Assembly (NCBI RefSeq): GCF_012524205.1
Contig: NZ_JABACI010000001.1
Span: 930,001-994,000, forward strand
DNA: 64,000 nucleotides
From: Microbacterium salsuginis
GTDB taxonomy: Bacteria > Actinomycetota > Actinomycetes > Actinomycetales > Microbacteriaceae
Direction: 5' to 3'
Each line of letters opens with the position of its first letter. Position 1 is the stretch's first letter. Made by a program: the position numbers and the translations under genes. Shown one piece after another: positions 26,376 through 34,888 of the stretch. The notes below the pieces were generated by a model, which saw only the letters and a program-made list of their open reading frames with translations, searched no databases and was not told the DNA's origin.

Positions 26376-27428
26376 ATGACCCGAACCCTCGACGTGAGTG
26401 TCGTCGCTCTCCCCGACACCGGGGTTGCGACGATGTTCGGCGTCCTCGACGTCCTGAACTCGTTCCGGCTCATGGGGATCGGCGACCCGTCCGCGGCCCC
26501 GCCGTTTCGAGCCGGCATCGTGGGAGCTGAAGCCGGTCCGCTGCCGGGAGTGAGCGGGGTGCCGGTGCCGGTCGAGCGGAGCATCCGCGACGTGGCCGCG
26601 ACCGACATCGTGATCGTTCCGTCGATCGTGCTCGGGCCCCACGGCTGGGAGACCGGCCGCTACCCGGACATCGTCGCCTGGGCATCGCGTATGCACGAGC
26701 AGGGCGCGCTGCTGTGCTCAGCGTGCTCCGGGATCTTCCTCCTCGCCGAGACCGGCCGGTTCGACGGCCGCGACGTCACCGTGCACTACGACTACGCTCC
26801 GCAGCTGCGCGCCGCCCACCCCGGCGTGCGGGTGCACCCGGAGCGAGCTCTCATGGTGGCAGGGTCACGCGACGAACTCGTGACATCGGGGGCCTCGACG
26901 ACGTGGCACGACCTGGTGCTCTACCTGACCGGGCGGTTCGCCGGTGCCGTCCTCGCCCAGGAGACCGCACGCGTTTTCGCGCTCCAGTGGCACCAGGACG
27001 GGCTCGCGCCGTACATGGTGTTCGAGGGGCGCAGCGATCACGGTGACGCGGTCGTCGCCGATTCCCAGGAGTGGCTGCGCACACACTTCTCTCTTGCGAC
27101 GCCTGTCGAGCAGATGGTGGTGCGCTCGGGCCTCGCGGAGCGGACGTTCAAGCGCCGCTTCACCGAAGCAACCGGTGTGAGCCCTCTCGCGTACGTACAG
27201 AGGCTGCGCGTCGAGGAAGCCAAGCGTCGTCTCGAACGATCCGAGGACTCGGTCGAGGCGATCGGGTGGCATGTCGGCTATGAGGATTCCGCCTTCTTCC
27301 GGCGGCTGTTCAGACGCATCACCGGTCTGAGCCCGGCGGCGTACCGCAAGCGCTTTCGGGTCCCGATCATCACCACGCCTGCGTCCGCTCCGAACCCGGA
27401 TCTCTCTCGGAGCTCACCCCGCCGCTGA
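26376..27428 (+). CDS. GlxA-type AraC-family regulator with DJ-1/PfpI domain
   Basis: A 350-residue regulator. Residues 1-180 form a DJ-1/PfpI-like domain with the Cys elbow GALLCSACSGIFLLAETG. Residues 235-330 form an AraC DNA-binding domain, with FKRRFTEATGVSPLAYVQRLR and ERSEDSVEAIGWHVGYEDSAFFRRLFRR. Three in-frame ATGs (26355, 26370, 26376) are possible and none has a clear ribosome-binding site; I choose the last because related proteins start M-(T/S)-R-x-(L/V). It probably controls the divergent methyltransferase. Confidence 0.88.
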   Translation: MTRTLDVSVVALPDTGVATMFGVLDVLNSFRLMGIGDPSAAPPFRAGIVGAEAGPLPGVSGVPVPVERSIRDVAATDIVIVPSIVLGPHGWETGRYPDIVAWASRMHEQGALLCSACSGIFLLAETGRFDGRDVTVHYDYAPQLRAAHPGVRVHPERALMVAGSRDELVTSGASTTWHDLVLYLTGRFAGAVLAQETARVFALQWHQDGLAPYMVFEGRSDHGDAVVADSQEWLRTHFSLATPVEQMVVRSGLAERTFKRRFTEATGVSPLAYVQRLRVEEAKRRLERSEDSVEAIGWHVGYEDSAFFRRLFRRITGLSPAAYRKRFRVPIITTPASAPNPDLSRSSPRR

Positions 27429-27455
27429 GCGTGCTCCGCGGTCCGTGAGCTCAAC

Positions 27456-28964
27456 TCAACGCATGCTCGAGCGCAGGTGATCTCCGGCGTCGCCGACAGC
27501 ATCGGTGACGCGATCCTCCGCCGGCTCGGCGTCGACGGCCTCGCCGTCGCCGGGGGCAGCGGCGACAGCATCCGGATCCGCGTCCGTGTGGAGCGAGGGA
27601 GGGGCGGCGGCGTACGCGTCGGAGAGCTCACGGTACGGCTTCGAGGCGAATGCGAGCAGCACGACCACCAGCAGCACCAGGCTCGCGCCGACGAACGCCA
27701 GGGCGATGCCCCGCGCTTCACCCTCGCCGAGCAGCCAGCCGAGCGAGTCCTGCCCGGCCTGCGAGTCCATGTACGGGATGAGCCAGAACTGCGCGAGAGG
27801 CCCGACCAGGAAGGCCGACACCGGCGCCGCCGCCGACTCGACGCTCGCCGCGAACCCGAACACACGGCCCTGCTTCTCGTAAGGCACGACGCGCTGCACG
27901 ATGGTCTGCTCGGATGCCTCGGCGATCGGCATCAGGCACATGAAGACGAGGATCCCGACCGCGTAGAGCCACCACACCTCGCGGATGGCGAACGTCATGC
28001 CCAGCAGCGCGATGCCGATGTTCACGAGCAGCATCGTCCGCACCGGGTTCTTGCCGAGGCCGAACTTCGCGACCAGACCGCCGCCGATGATGAACCCGAA
28101 GCTGGTGATGCCCAGGATGATGCCCCACATCTCCACCGAGAAGAGCGTCAGCCCGTACGGGTCCATGAGCGCCATGAAGACGCCGCCGACGAGATTGTTG
28201 AAGGTCGAGAAGAGGATCAGCGCGAGCAGCCCCGGCACGATCATGACTGCGGGAATCACCTCGCGGAAGCCGAAGCCCTTGGGCGCCTCGCCCTCGACGT
28301 GGGCGACGCCTCGCTCCGGGATCGGCACGAAGAGCAGGTGGAGGAGGGCGATGGCGGTCGCGACGATCGCGATCACGACGGTCCAGCCCATTCCGAGCAG
28401 GCCGACCGACAGGCCGGAGAAGACGCTGGTCACCATGAAGGCGATGCCGTGCACCGTGCCGACGAGGCCGTTCGCCTTGTCGCGGCGATCCCCGGGCACC
28501 AGCAGCGTCACCGTCGTGGACAGCGCGATGTTGCGCATGTTCTCGACGACCCCGCCGATGAGGATCACGCCCGCGAACACCCAGAACCACGGCCCGCCCC
28601 AGTTCACGAGCACGCTCTCGGGGAACGACAGGTACAGAGCTCCGGCCAGCAGGTACGTCGACAGCGTCACGACGCTGGAGAGCACCATGACCGCCTTCTT
28701 CTTCATGTGGTCGACGATCGCGCCGAACACCACACCCAGGAGCGCGACCAGCAGCATGTACGAGCCGCCGATGATCGCCGTCGCGAGCACCGACCTCGTC
28801 TCGAGGTAGGCCCAGAACGTCAGCGCCCACCAGAGGTAGCTCGATGTGACGTTGGCCACCGCGGTGTTGACGAGCACCTGATAGAAGGCGCGGAGGGTTC
28901 CCGGTCCGGGTGCCGGCTGCAGGGGTTCGGCAGACGCCGGCGACTCGGGCGTGGACTGACTCAT
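27456..28964 (-). CDS. MFS transporter (MFS_3-like exporter)
   Basis: A 502-residue transporter with about twelve hydrophobic segments. The N-terminal 25 residues are polar and Pro-rich; the first helix begins near FYQVLVNTAVANVTSSY. Loop 2-3 has VFGAIVDHMKKKAVMV, the DRxGRR-equivalent. The C-terminal ~60 residues are a polar Ala/Pro-rich tail. It resembles exporters of macrolide or multidrug type. It is divergent from a TetR gene with two TGTnnACACYGTRCACA boxes between, so it is probably the TetR target and TetR ligand exporter. The start follows GAGGAA. Confidence 0.88.
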   Translation of the reverse strand: MSQSTPESPASAEPLQPAPGPGTLRAFYQVLVNTAVANVTSSYLWWALTFWAYLETRSVLATAIIGGSYMLLVALLGVVFGAIVDHMKKKAVMVLSSVVTLSTYLLAGALYLSFPESVLVNWGGPWFWVFAGVILIGGVVENMRNIALSTTVTLLVPGDRRDKANGLVGTVHGIAFMVTSVFSGLSVGLLGMGWTVVIAIVATAIALLHLLFVPIPERGVAHVEGEAPKGFGFREVIPAVMIVPGLLALILFSTFNNLVGGVFMALMDPYGLTLFSVEMWGIILGITSFGFIIGGGLVAKFGLGKNPVRTMLLVNIGIALLGMTFAIREVWWLYAVGILVFMCLMPIAEASEQTIVQRVVPYEKQGRVFGFAASVESAAAPVSAFLVGPLAQFWLIPYMDSQAGQDSLGWLLGEGEARGIALAFVGASLVLLVVVLLAFASKPYRELSDAYAAAPPSLHTDADPDAVAAAPGDGEAVDAEPAEDRVTDAVGDAGDHLRSSMR

Positions 28965-29016
28965 GAGGTTCCTCGGGCGTGTGAGATTCGGTAACCGGAA
29001 GCGGGAGGGGTACGGT

Positions 29017-29058
29017 GAATGTGGACACCGTGCACATTCGATGTTCACACCGTACACA
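29017..29058. promoter_or_regulatory. Two TetR operator boxes, shared with 37344-37364
   Basis: Box 1 (29020-29036) reads TGTGGACACCGTGCACA. It is the core of a 23-bp near-palindrome, GAATGTG...CACATTC, at 29017-29039. Box 2 (29042-29058) reads TGTTCACACCGTACACA. Both lie between the MFS and TetR genes. A third copy at 37346-37362 upstream of the DUF899 gene differs from box 2 at one base of 17. Consensus: TGTnnACACYGTRCACA. Confidence 0.8.
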
Positions 29059-29076
29059 CTTGAGCGGGACGGCGCA

Positions 29077-29757
29077 ATGACTCCTATGGTGCGCACCTAT
29101 CATCACGGGGACCTCCGACGTGCCCTCATCGACGAAGGGCTGCAGCTCGCCCGAACCGGCGGTCCGGGCGCTGTGACGCTGCGCGAGGTGACCCGCGCCG
29201 TGGGCGTCTCGCCGAACGCCGCATACCGCCACTTCGCCGACCGCGAGGATCTGGTCCGCGCGGTCGCGGCCGAGGCCCAGCTGGCCCTCGCCACGGCCAT
29301 CGTCGAGCGCGTGGCAGCCACGCCGTCCGAGCTGCCTGAGGCCGAGGCATCCGTCGAACGGCTCCGCCGCGTGGGCCTGGCCTACATCGACTTCGCGCGC
29401 GCCGAACGCGGCTGGTTCGAGGTGGCGTTCGCGACCCAGGACACCGAGCCCAACGACGGCATCGTCACGCTGGGCGATGCGGTCGTCGCACCGTTCCAGC
29501 TGCTGCTGGACACTCTCGACGAGATGGTGGATGCCGGAGCCCTCGATCCCGGCCGTCGCCCATACGCGGAGTGGGCGTGCTGGTCGGCGGTGCACGGGTT
29601 CGCCGAGATCGCCGTCCACGGTCCGGTGCAGTGGCAGCCGTCGCCTGTCATCGACGCGCTTGCCGCCGCCGTCGTGGAGTCTGCCATCACCGGCGTGCGC
29701 GGCACGACAGCGGCTCCGGTGACCGCACCGCAGGCGGCGGATTCTTCGGCCACGTGA
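29077..29757 (+). CDS. TetR-family regulator of the MFS exporter
   Basis: A 226-residue TetR protein. The helix-turn-helix is near residues 10-55 (RTYHHGDLRRALIDEGLQLA, then VTRAVGVSPNAAYRHFADREDLV). The ligand domain has RAERGWFEVAFATQDTE of the TetR_C_13/WHG group. I start at ATG 29077; ATG 29086 (MVRTYHHGDL) is equally possible. It likely represses itself, the divergent exporter and, through the shared operator, the DUF899 gene at 36615-37319. Confidence 0.9.
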   Translation: MTPMVRTYHHGDLRRALIDEGLQLARTGGPGAVTLREVTRAVGVSPNAAYRHFADREDLVRAVAAEAQLALATAIVERVAATPSELPEAEASVERLRRVGLAYIDFARAERGWFEVAFATQDTEPNDGIVTLGDAVVAPFQLLLDTLDEMVDAGALDPGRRPYAEWACWSAVHGFAEIAVHGPVQWQPSPVIDALAAAVVESAITGVRGTTAAPVTAPQAADSSAT

Positions 29758-29782
29758 CGCCGGCGCCTCCTAGACTGCGCGC

Positions 29783-30631
29783 ATGACCCCCGCACCGCCG
29801 GACGCCGGCGACCGTGACGGCCCGGTGCGCCGGGCGCTGTGGTGGGCAGCCGACTACGCCTACGCCCTGCGACGACAGCTCGCCGTGCTGTCGCTGCCAT
29901 GGGCGGTCGGGCGCCGGCGGCCGACGCCCGAGGCATGGCGGCGCGGGGACGCCGCGCTTCCCGAGCTGTACCTCCTCCCCGGTGTGTACGAGCACTGGAC
30001 CTTCCTGCGACCTCTCGGCGATGCGCTGGCCGCCGCGGGGTACCGCGTACGGGTCGTGCACGGACTCGGCGTGAATCGGCGCAGCATTCCCGAGACGGCC
30101 GAGCGGCTCACGCGCGTGCTCGCCGAATCACCGCCGCCCGCCGCGGGACGCGTGCTCGTGGCGCACAGCAAGGGCGGACTCATCGGCAAGCACGTGCTCG
30201 TGCGGTCGGGGGCGGCGATGGACGCCGCGGCCGAAGCGGCCGCGGGCGGCGACCCCGCGAATGCCGCGGCCACCGCGACGCCGCCGGCCGGAGGCGCCGC
30301 CCTCGGGCTGCTCGGACTCGTCGCCGTCGCGACGCCCTTCGGCGGCGCGCGCCGCGCCCGGCTGCTGTTCGCCGACCCGAGCATCCGCGCGTTCCTGCCC
30401 GACGACGAGACGATCGTGATGCTCGGGCGCGAGACGTCGATCAACGGCCGGATCGTGTCGGTGTTCGGGCCGTACGATCCGCACATCCCGGAGGGAAGCG
30501 CACTGGACGGAGCGACCAACATCGCCGTGACCGGCCGTGGCCACTTCCGGGTATTGGCTTCGCCGGCGACCCACCGCGCCGTGCTCGACGGCATCGCGCT
30601 GCTCGCACGCCCCCGAGGCATCGCACCGTGA
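29783..30631 (+). CDS. Alpha/beta-hydrolase, lipase/esterase-like
   Basis: A 282-residue hydrolase-fold protein. YLLPGVYEHWTFLRPL contains the oxyanion strand and the nucleophile elbow is VAHSKGG (Ser about 129). A conserved GRGHFRVLASP near the C-terminus supplies the His. An Ala-rich insertion sits at about 150-175. There is no signal peptide. TAGACT ends seven bases before ATG 29783, so the mRNA is probably leaderless. The substrate is unknown; lipid or ester hydrolysis is inferred from the fold. Confidence 0.8.
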   Translation: MTPAPPDAGDRDGPVRRALWWAADYAYALRRQLAVLSLPWAVGRRRPTPEAWRRGDAALPELYLLPGVYEHWTFLRPLGDALAAAGYRVRVVHGLGVNRRSIPETAERLTRVLAESPPPAAGRVLVAHSKGGLIGKHVLVRSGAAMDAAAEAAAGGDPANAAATATPPAGGAALGLLGLVAVATPFGGARRARLLFADPSIRAFLPDDETIVMLGRETSINGRIVSVFGPYDPHIPEGSALDGATNIAVTGRGHFRVLASPATHRAVLDGIALLARPRGIAP

Positions 30632-30994
30632 TCAGGGCGCGGGCGTACGCGTGGAACCGCGCCACGCGGCGAGGATCTCGACGTGGCGCAGCAGGAACGC
30701 CCGCTCATCGAGGCGCTTGCGCCGCAGCCACCCGGTGACCTCGTCGTTGCTCTTGCTCGCATTGCACGAGCGGCACGCCGGGACGACGTTCTCGAACGTG
30801 TAGCGCCCGCCACGAGAGATCGGCAGCACGCAGTCCTTTTGGAACGGGCCGTCGGCGAGCCCGCAGTACGCGCACGATCCCCATGCCTCGACGATGGCCA
30901 CCCACTCGTCGAGCGTGAGGTCGTTGTCGGCCGCCGCGACGCGGCGCGCACGACGGCGCGAGGCGCGCGCGCGACGGGTCTGACTCACGGCCAT
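30632..30994 (-). CDS. HNH-family protein with Cys in place of the first His
   Basis: A 120-residue protein with an Arg-rich N-terminus (about 1-20), a zinc pair CAYC (41-44) matched by CRSC (74-77), and an HNH beta-beta-alpha core KDCVLPISRGGRYTFENVVPACRSCNASK. In canonical HNH nucleases the first core position reads D-H; here it is D54-C55, so the metal-activating His is absent and nuclease activity is doubtful. It may be a conserved DNA-binding relative. It ends exactly after the hydrolase gene (convergent). Confidence 0.82.
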   Translation of the reverse strand: MAVSQTRRARASRRRARRVAAADNDLTLDEWVAIVEAWGSCAYCGLADGPFQKDCVLPISRGGRYTFENVVPACRSCNASKSNDEVTGWLRRKRLDERAFLLRHVEILAAWRGSTRTPAP

Positions 30995-31048
30995 GGGCTC
31001 ACCCTAGGCGACCTGGGCGGCACGACTCGCGATGCCGCGCGGGATCCC

Positions 31049-31167
31049 GTGTCACGGAGTCGGCGGCTCCGGTCGCGGATGGTCACGTCTTCTGTGACAC
31101 CGGCGGGGACGGTGTCACCGCACGCGCCGGCACGCCCGCTCGACGTCACCGGTTCTGTGACACCGGC
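31049..31167. repeat. Cluster of four GTGTCAC/GTGACAC heptamers upstream of pgi
   Basis: GTGTCAC occurs at 31049-31055 and 31112-31118; its complement GTGACAC at 31094-31100 and 31157-31163. TTCTGTGACACCGGC is repeated exactly at 31090-31104 and 31153-31167. GTGACACCG (31094-31102) and CGGTGTCAC (31110-31118) form a perfect inverted repeat with a 7-base loop. This lies in the 271-bp gap between the HNH gene and pgi. It could be a regulator-binding cluster; otherwise the gap holds no gene I can see. Confidence 0.65.
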
Positions 31168-31265
31168 CGAGACCGCGGCTCGGGCCGGCCCCCTCACAGC
31201 GAGCGCACCCCCGCCGTGAGCATCGTGAAACCAGCGCGCGCCCTGCTCCGGGTACCGTAAGGGAC

Positions 31266-32948
31266 GTGACTGCGCCCGTCGATGCCACCGCCACTTCCGC
31301 CTGGGCTGAGCTCAGCAGCATCCGCGACTCGTTCTCGCCCGATCTGCGGGGCTGGTTCGCCGCCGATCCGGAGCGCGCCGAGCGCTGGATGCTCGACCTC
31401 GCCGACCTCCATGTGGATCTGTCCAAGAACCTCGTGACCGACGAGATCCTCGCCGCGCTGGTGCGCCTCGCGGAGCAGACCGGCGTGGCGGAGCGCTATG
31501 CCGCGATGCTCGCCGGCGAGCACATCAACACCACCGAGGACCGCGCCGTGCTGCATACGGCGCTGCGTCGCCCGGCCGGGGCATCCCCCGCCCTCGTCGT
31601 CGACGGGCAGGACATCGACGCGGACGTGCACTCGGTGCTCGACGCGATGGCCGCTTTCGCCGACCGCGTGCGCAGCGGCGAGTGGACCGGCGTGACCGGC
31701 AAGAAGGTCACGCACATCGTCAACATCGGCATCGGCGGCTCGGACCTCGGCCCCGTCATGGTCTCGGCCGCGCTCGAGCCGTACGCGACCGCCGGCATCG
31801 AGGCCCGGTTCGTGTCGAACATCGACCCCACCGATCTCGCACAGAAGACCAAGGGGCTCGATCCCGAGACGACCCTCTTCATCGTCGCCTCGAAGACGTT
31901 CACCACCCTCGAGACCCTGACCAACGCCCGGCTCGCCCGCGACTGGCTGTGGTCGGGTCTGGCGGCCACCGGTGCCATCGACGGCAGCGATGAGAAGAAG
32001 ACGGATGCCGTCGCCCACCACTTCGTGGCCGTCTCGACCGCTCTCGACAAGGTCGCGGCCTTCGGCATCGACACCGACAACGCCTTCGGCTTCTGGGACT
32101 GGGTCGGCGGAAGGTACTCGGTCGACTCGGCGATCGGCCTGTCGCTCATGATCGAGCTCGGACCCGACGTGTTCCGTGAGCTGCTCGCGGGGTTCCACGC
32201 CGTCGACGAGCACGTGCGCACGACGCCGCTCGAGCGCAACGTGCCGGTGCTCATGGGCCTGCTCAACGTCTGGTACTCGAACTTCCTCGGGGCGCAGTCG
32301 CACGCCGTACTCCCCTACGCGCAGCAGCTGAGCCGTTTCGCCGCCTACCTGCAGCAGCTGACGATGGAGTCCAACGGCAAGTCGGTGCGCTGGGACGGCA
32401 GCCCCGTCACGACCGACACCGGCGAGGTGTTCTGGGGCGAGCCCGGCACGAACGGTCAGCACGCGTTCTATCAGCTCATCCACCAGGGCACGCGCCTCAT
32501 CCCGGCGGACTTCATCGCGTTCGCCAACCCGGCGTACCCGCTGGCCGACGATGGCCGCGATGTGCACGGACTGTTCCTGTCGAACTTCCTCGCGCAGACC
32601 AAGGCTCTCGCGTTCGGCAAGACCGCGGAGGAGGTCGAGGCCGAGGGCACGACCGGTGCCCTGGTCGCCGCACGCACGTTCGCCGGCAACAAGCCGACGA
32701 CGTCGATCTTCGCGCCGGCGCTCACCCCCGCGGTGCTCGGCCAGCTCATCGCGCTGTACGAGCACATCACCTTCACGCAGGGTGTGGTGTGGGGCGTCAA
32801 CTCGTTCGACCAGTGGGGCGTCGAACTCGGCAAGCAGCTCGCACTGCAGATCGCCCCGGCTCTGGAGGGCGACGAGCAGGCGCTGGCAGCGCAGGATGCC
32901 TCGACGCGCGCGCTCCTGGCGTACTACGCGGCGCACCGCAAGAGCTGA
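31266..32948 (+). CDS. pgi: Glucose-6-phosphate isomerase
   Basis: A 560-residue glycolytic enzyme interconverting glucose-6-phosphate and fructose-6-phosphate. Signatures are [15 protein letters not shown] (phosphate site), [25 protein letters not shown] with the catalytic His region, and [18 protein letters not shown] with the C-terminal Lys. Length matches the long PGI form. It starts with GTG; TACCGT (31253-31258) ends seven bases before it, so a leaderless mRNA is likely. A strong hairpin follows the stop codon. Confidence 0.97.
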   Translation: MTAPVDATATSAWAELSSIRDSFSPDLRGWFAADPERAERWMLDLADLHVDLSKNLVTDEILAALVRLAEQTGVAERYAAMLAGEHINTTEDRAVLHTALRRPAGASPALVVDGQDIDADVHSVLDAMAAFADRVRSGEWTGVTGKKVTHIVNIGIGGSDLGPVMVSAALEPYATAGIEARFVSNIDPTDLAQKTKGLDPETTLFIVASKTFTTLETLTNARLARDWLWSGLAATGAIDGSDEKKTDAVAHHFVAVSTALDKVAAFGIDTDNAFGFWDWVGGRYSVDSAIGLSLMIELGPDVFRELLAGFHAVDEHVRTTPLERNVPVLMGLLNVWYSNFLGAQSHAVLPYAQQLSRFAAYLQQLTMESNGKSVRWDGSPVTTDTGEVFWGEPGTNGQHAFYQLIHQGTRLIPADFIAFANPAYPLADDGRDVHGLFLSNFLAQTKALAFGKTAEEVEAEGTTGALVAARTFAGNKPTTSIFAPALTPAVLGQLIALYEHITFTQGVVWGVNSFDQWGVELGKQLALQIAPALEGDEQALAAQDASTRALLAYYAAHRKS

Positions 32949-32955
32949 CGGATTT

Positions 32956-32979
32956 CGGATGCCGGGGTCCCGGCATCCG
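32956..32979 (+). terminator. Hairpin after pgi
   Basis: CGGATGCCGGG (32956-32966) pairs perfectly with 32969-32979 around a two-base loop (in practice a 10-bp stem with a 4-base loop), eight bases after the pgi stop codon. No T-run follows. It carries the GGATGCC heptamer in its stem, like the hairpins at 5484 and 45621. Confidence 0.78.
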
Positions 32980-33041
32980 CCCCCACGACCGGCCGCGTAC
33001 ACGGTTCGCCCAGCAAAAGCGGAGGACTCGTCCAGACCGGC

Positions 33042-33082
33042 GGCGCAGACTCGGGGACTTGTGCGTCCGACCCGAGGGCGCC
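33042..33082 (+). promoter_or_regulatory. Structured leader upstream of the transglycosylase gene
   Basis: Nested complementary blocks form one long stem: GGCGC (33042-33046) with GCGCC (33078-33082), CTCGGG (33050-33055) with CCCGAG (33071-33076), and GAC (33056-33058) with GTC (33065-33067), closed by TTGTGC. Small internal bulges separate the blocks. It lies 49 bp before the start codon. Cell-wall hydrolase genes in Actinobacteria often carry riboswitches, but I cannot match this to a known class. Confidence 0.45.
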
Positions 33083-33130
33083 CCGCACGGCCATGCCCGC
33101 GCGGAACACCCGAAGGATCGTACGTTCGTC

Positions 33131-34060
33131 ATGCTCTCAGACCCCTCGTCCACTCCTACCCGCCGCACGCTCCGCACCCGCCGCCGCCGGTCCGCTCTGC
33201 CCGTGATCGCCGTCGGCGCCGCCGCCGGGATCCTTGCCGCCGCAGGCCTCGTGCTGGCTCCCCCCTCCGTCGCCGCCGCGGCCGCCTCGCCGCTGGCGGC
33301 CTCGTCGGCAGCCGTCGCCGCCGCCGCGAGCGTGCTGCCCGCCACCGAGTCCCTCCGCGACATCGCCACCGACGCGGATGCCACCCTGGAATCGGCGAGA
33401 CTCGCGCTGGCCGACGCCGACGCCGTCGACGCCGAGATCGTCGGCTCGGGCCTGGATCTGGGCGCCGAGCCCACCGCGATCGACACCACTCGCCTGCGCG
33501 CGGCGATCGCCGGGCTGGCCGGCCTCGACATTGTTCCGCTCCTCCTGCTCCCCGACGCAGCCGGCGAGGTCGCCGTCCAGACGCGCACTGTCGCCGCTCG
33601 CGTGTCCGAACTGCGCGAGCGGCTGGAAGCGGCACGGACCCAGCGCGCCGCCGAAGAGGCTGCCGAGGAGGCTGCTGCGGCGGCCGCCGCAGCGGCGGCC
33701 GAGGCGCAGCGGCAGGCCGAAGCGGCGGCAGCCGCCTTGGCCGCGGCGAACACTCCCGAGGGTGCGCGCGCGACGGCTCAGGCGATGGCGGCCGAACGCT
33801 ACGGCTGGGGCGGCGACCAGTTCTCGTGCCTCAACTCGCTGTGGCAGAAGGAATCGAACTGGAACTACCAGGCCTATAACGACTCCAGCGGCGCCACCGG
33901 CATCCCGCAGTCCCTTCCCGGCAGCAAGATGGCCACGGCCGGAGCCGACTGGCAGACCAACGCTGCGACGCAGATCGCGTGGGGCCTTGACTACATCTCA
34001 CGCGCGTACGGCACGCCGTGCGCAGCCTGGGGGCACTCGCAGGCCACCAACTGGTACTGA
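33131..34060 (+). CDS. Secreted transglycosylase-like protein with coiled coil
   Basis: A 309-residue protein. Residues 1-55 hold an Arg-rich n-region (TRRTLRTRRRRS) and a hydrophobic Ala-rich stretch, a secretion signal. About 60-160 are helical. About 160-210 form an Ala/Glu/Arg coiled coil (LRERLEAARTQRAAEEAAEEAAAAA region). About 215-309 form a lysozyme-like/aggregation-promoting-factor-type domain with CLNSLWQKESNWNYQAYN (Glu likely catalytic), GIPQSLPGSKM and CAAWGHSQATNWY. It should cleave or bind peptidoglycan outside the cell. ATG 33131 has no strong ribosome-binding site. Confidence 0.85.
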   Translation: MLSDPSSTPTRRTLRTRRRRSALPVIAVGAAAGILAAAGLVLAPPSVAAAAASPLAASSAAVAAAASVLPATESLRDIATDADATLESARLALADADAVDAEIVGSGLDLGAEPTAIDTTRLRAAIAGLAGLDIVPLLLLPDAAGEVAVQTRTVAARVSELRERLEAARTQRAAEEAAEEAAAAAAAAAAEAQRQAEAAAAALAAANTPEGARATAQAMAAERYGWGGDQFSCLNSLWQKESNWNYQAYNDSSGATGIPQSLPGSKMATAGADWQTNAATQIAWGLDYISRAYGTPCAAWGHSQATNWY

Positions 34061-34085
34061 CGCGGCGGCGGCGGCGCGGTCCCGG

Positions 34086-34829
34086 TCAGAGCGCGGCGAG
34101 CCAGTCGTCGAACGTCGTCGGCGCGATCCGCGCGCCGTCGCCCGGCAGCAGGACTTCTCCGGCGAACTCGACGCCGAGTGCCGAGCCCTGCCAGCTCGCT
34201 CGAATCGGCCGGGTGTCTCGCCGGGCCGCGCGCGTGCGCCGCGCCATGTCGACGGCATCCTCGGTCACAGGTCCCGCGACGTCGGCATAGCGCCCCTGCG
34301 GCTCGCCCTCGGCGAGTTCCACCAAGACATCGGCGATGTCTTCGGGCGCGATGGGCTGCAGCAGAAGGGGCGGCACGTGCGAGACGCCGTCGACGGTGCT
34401 CCAGTCGGCGATCATCGCGGGGAAGTCGTGGAACTGCGTCGCCGGAACGATCGTGTACGGCACCGGACCGGCGGCCACGACCCGCTCCTGAACGCGCTTG
34501 CCGAAATAATGCGGGTTGCCGAGCACCCTGCTGGCACCCGCGATCGACAGCGCGACGTGGTGGCCCACGCCCGCCTTCGCTCCGGTGGCGAGCAGGTTCT
34601 CGCTGACGGCGGCGAACACCCGCTCCGCGGTCGCGACATCGGCCACGGGCGGATTGCTGACGTCGATGACGACGTCGACTCCGGCGAGTGCGCCGTCCAG
34701 GCCCTCCCCCGTCACGAGATCGACGCGCTGCCCGCGACTGAGCGAGACCACGTCGTGTCCACGAGCCCGAAGCCGCTCCACGACTAGCGCTCCGATCCGA
34801 CCGGTACCGCCCGCCACCGCACTGCGCAT
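34086..34829 (-). CDS. NmrA-like NAD(P)-binding protein, copy 3
   Basis: A 247-residue homologue of the tandem pair at 16-17.6 kb. Landmarks are SAVAGGTGRIG, SRGQRVDLVTG, HYFGKRVQERV (YYAGK there), PATQFHDF and LLQPIAPEDIA. It is divergent from an Rrf2 regulator, with a 27-bp palindrome between the genes. That pairing suggests a redox- or quinone-stress function, since Rrf2 regulators of this type often control quinone or NADPH-linked enzymes. Substrate unknown. Confidence 0.87.
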   Translation of the reverse strand: MRSAVAGGTGRIGALVVERLRARGHDVVSLSRGQRVDLVTGEGLDGALAGVDVVIDVSNPPVADVATAERVFAAVSENLLATGAKAGVGHHVALSIAGASRVLGNPHYFGKRVQERVVAAGPVPYTIVPATQFHDFPAMIADWSTVDGVSHVPPLLLQPIAPEDIADVLVELAEGEPQGRYADVAGPVTEDAVDMARRTRAARRDTRPIRASWQGSALGVEFAGEVLLPGDGARIAPTTFDDWLAAL

Positions 34830-34838
34830 GAGATCTCC

Positions 34839-34865
34839 TATTGTGGATATTTCGTGTCCACAATA
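34839..34865. promoter_or_regulatory. Rrf2 operator palindrome
   Basis: TATTGTGGA (34839-34847), nine bases, TCCACAATA (34857-34865) is a perfect 9-bp inverted repeat with dyad symmetry typical of Rrf2-family operators. It covers the short gap between the divergent NmrA-like gene and the Rrf2 gene, overlapping the expected promoters of both. Confidence 0.85.
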
Positions 34866-34888
34866 GCCATGACGGTTACTCTGGACAA

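Noticed and set aside
30632..30994. Prophage or homing endonuclease based on the HNH gene
   Set aside because: No phage structural, integrase or packaging genes are nearby, and the core His is replaced by Cys. It looks like a chromosomal HNH-fold protein.
33016..33130. c-di-AMP (ydaO) riboswitch upstream of the transglycosylase-like gene
   Set aside because: The context is right for this riboswitch, but I do not see the GGGGUGAAUC-type block or the paired GGGAACC elements. Only an unassigned stem is supported.
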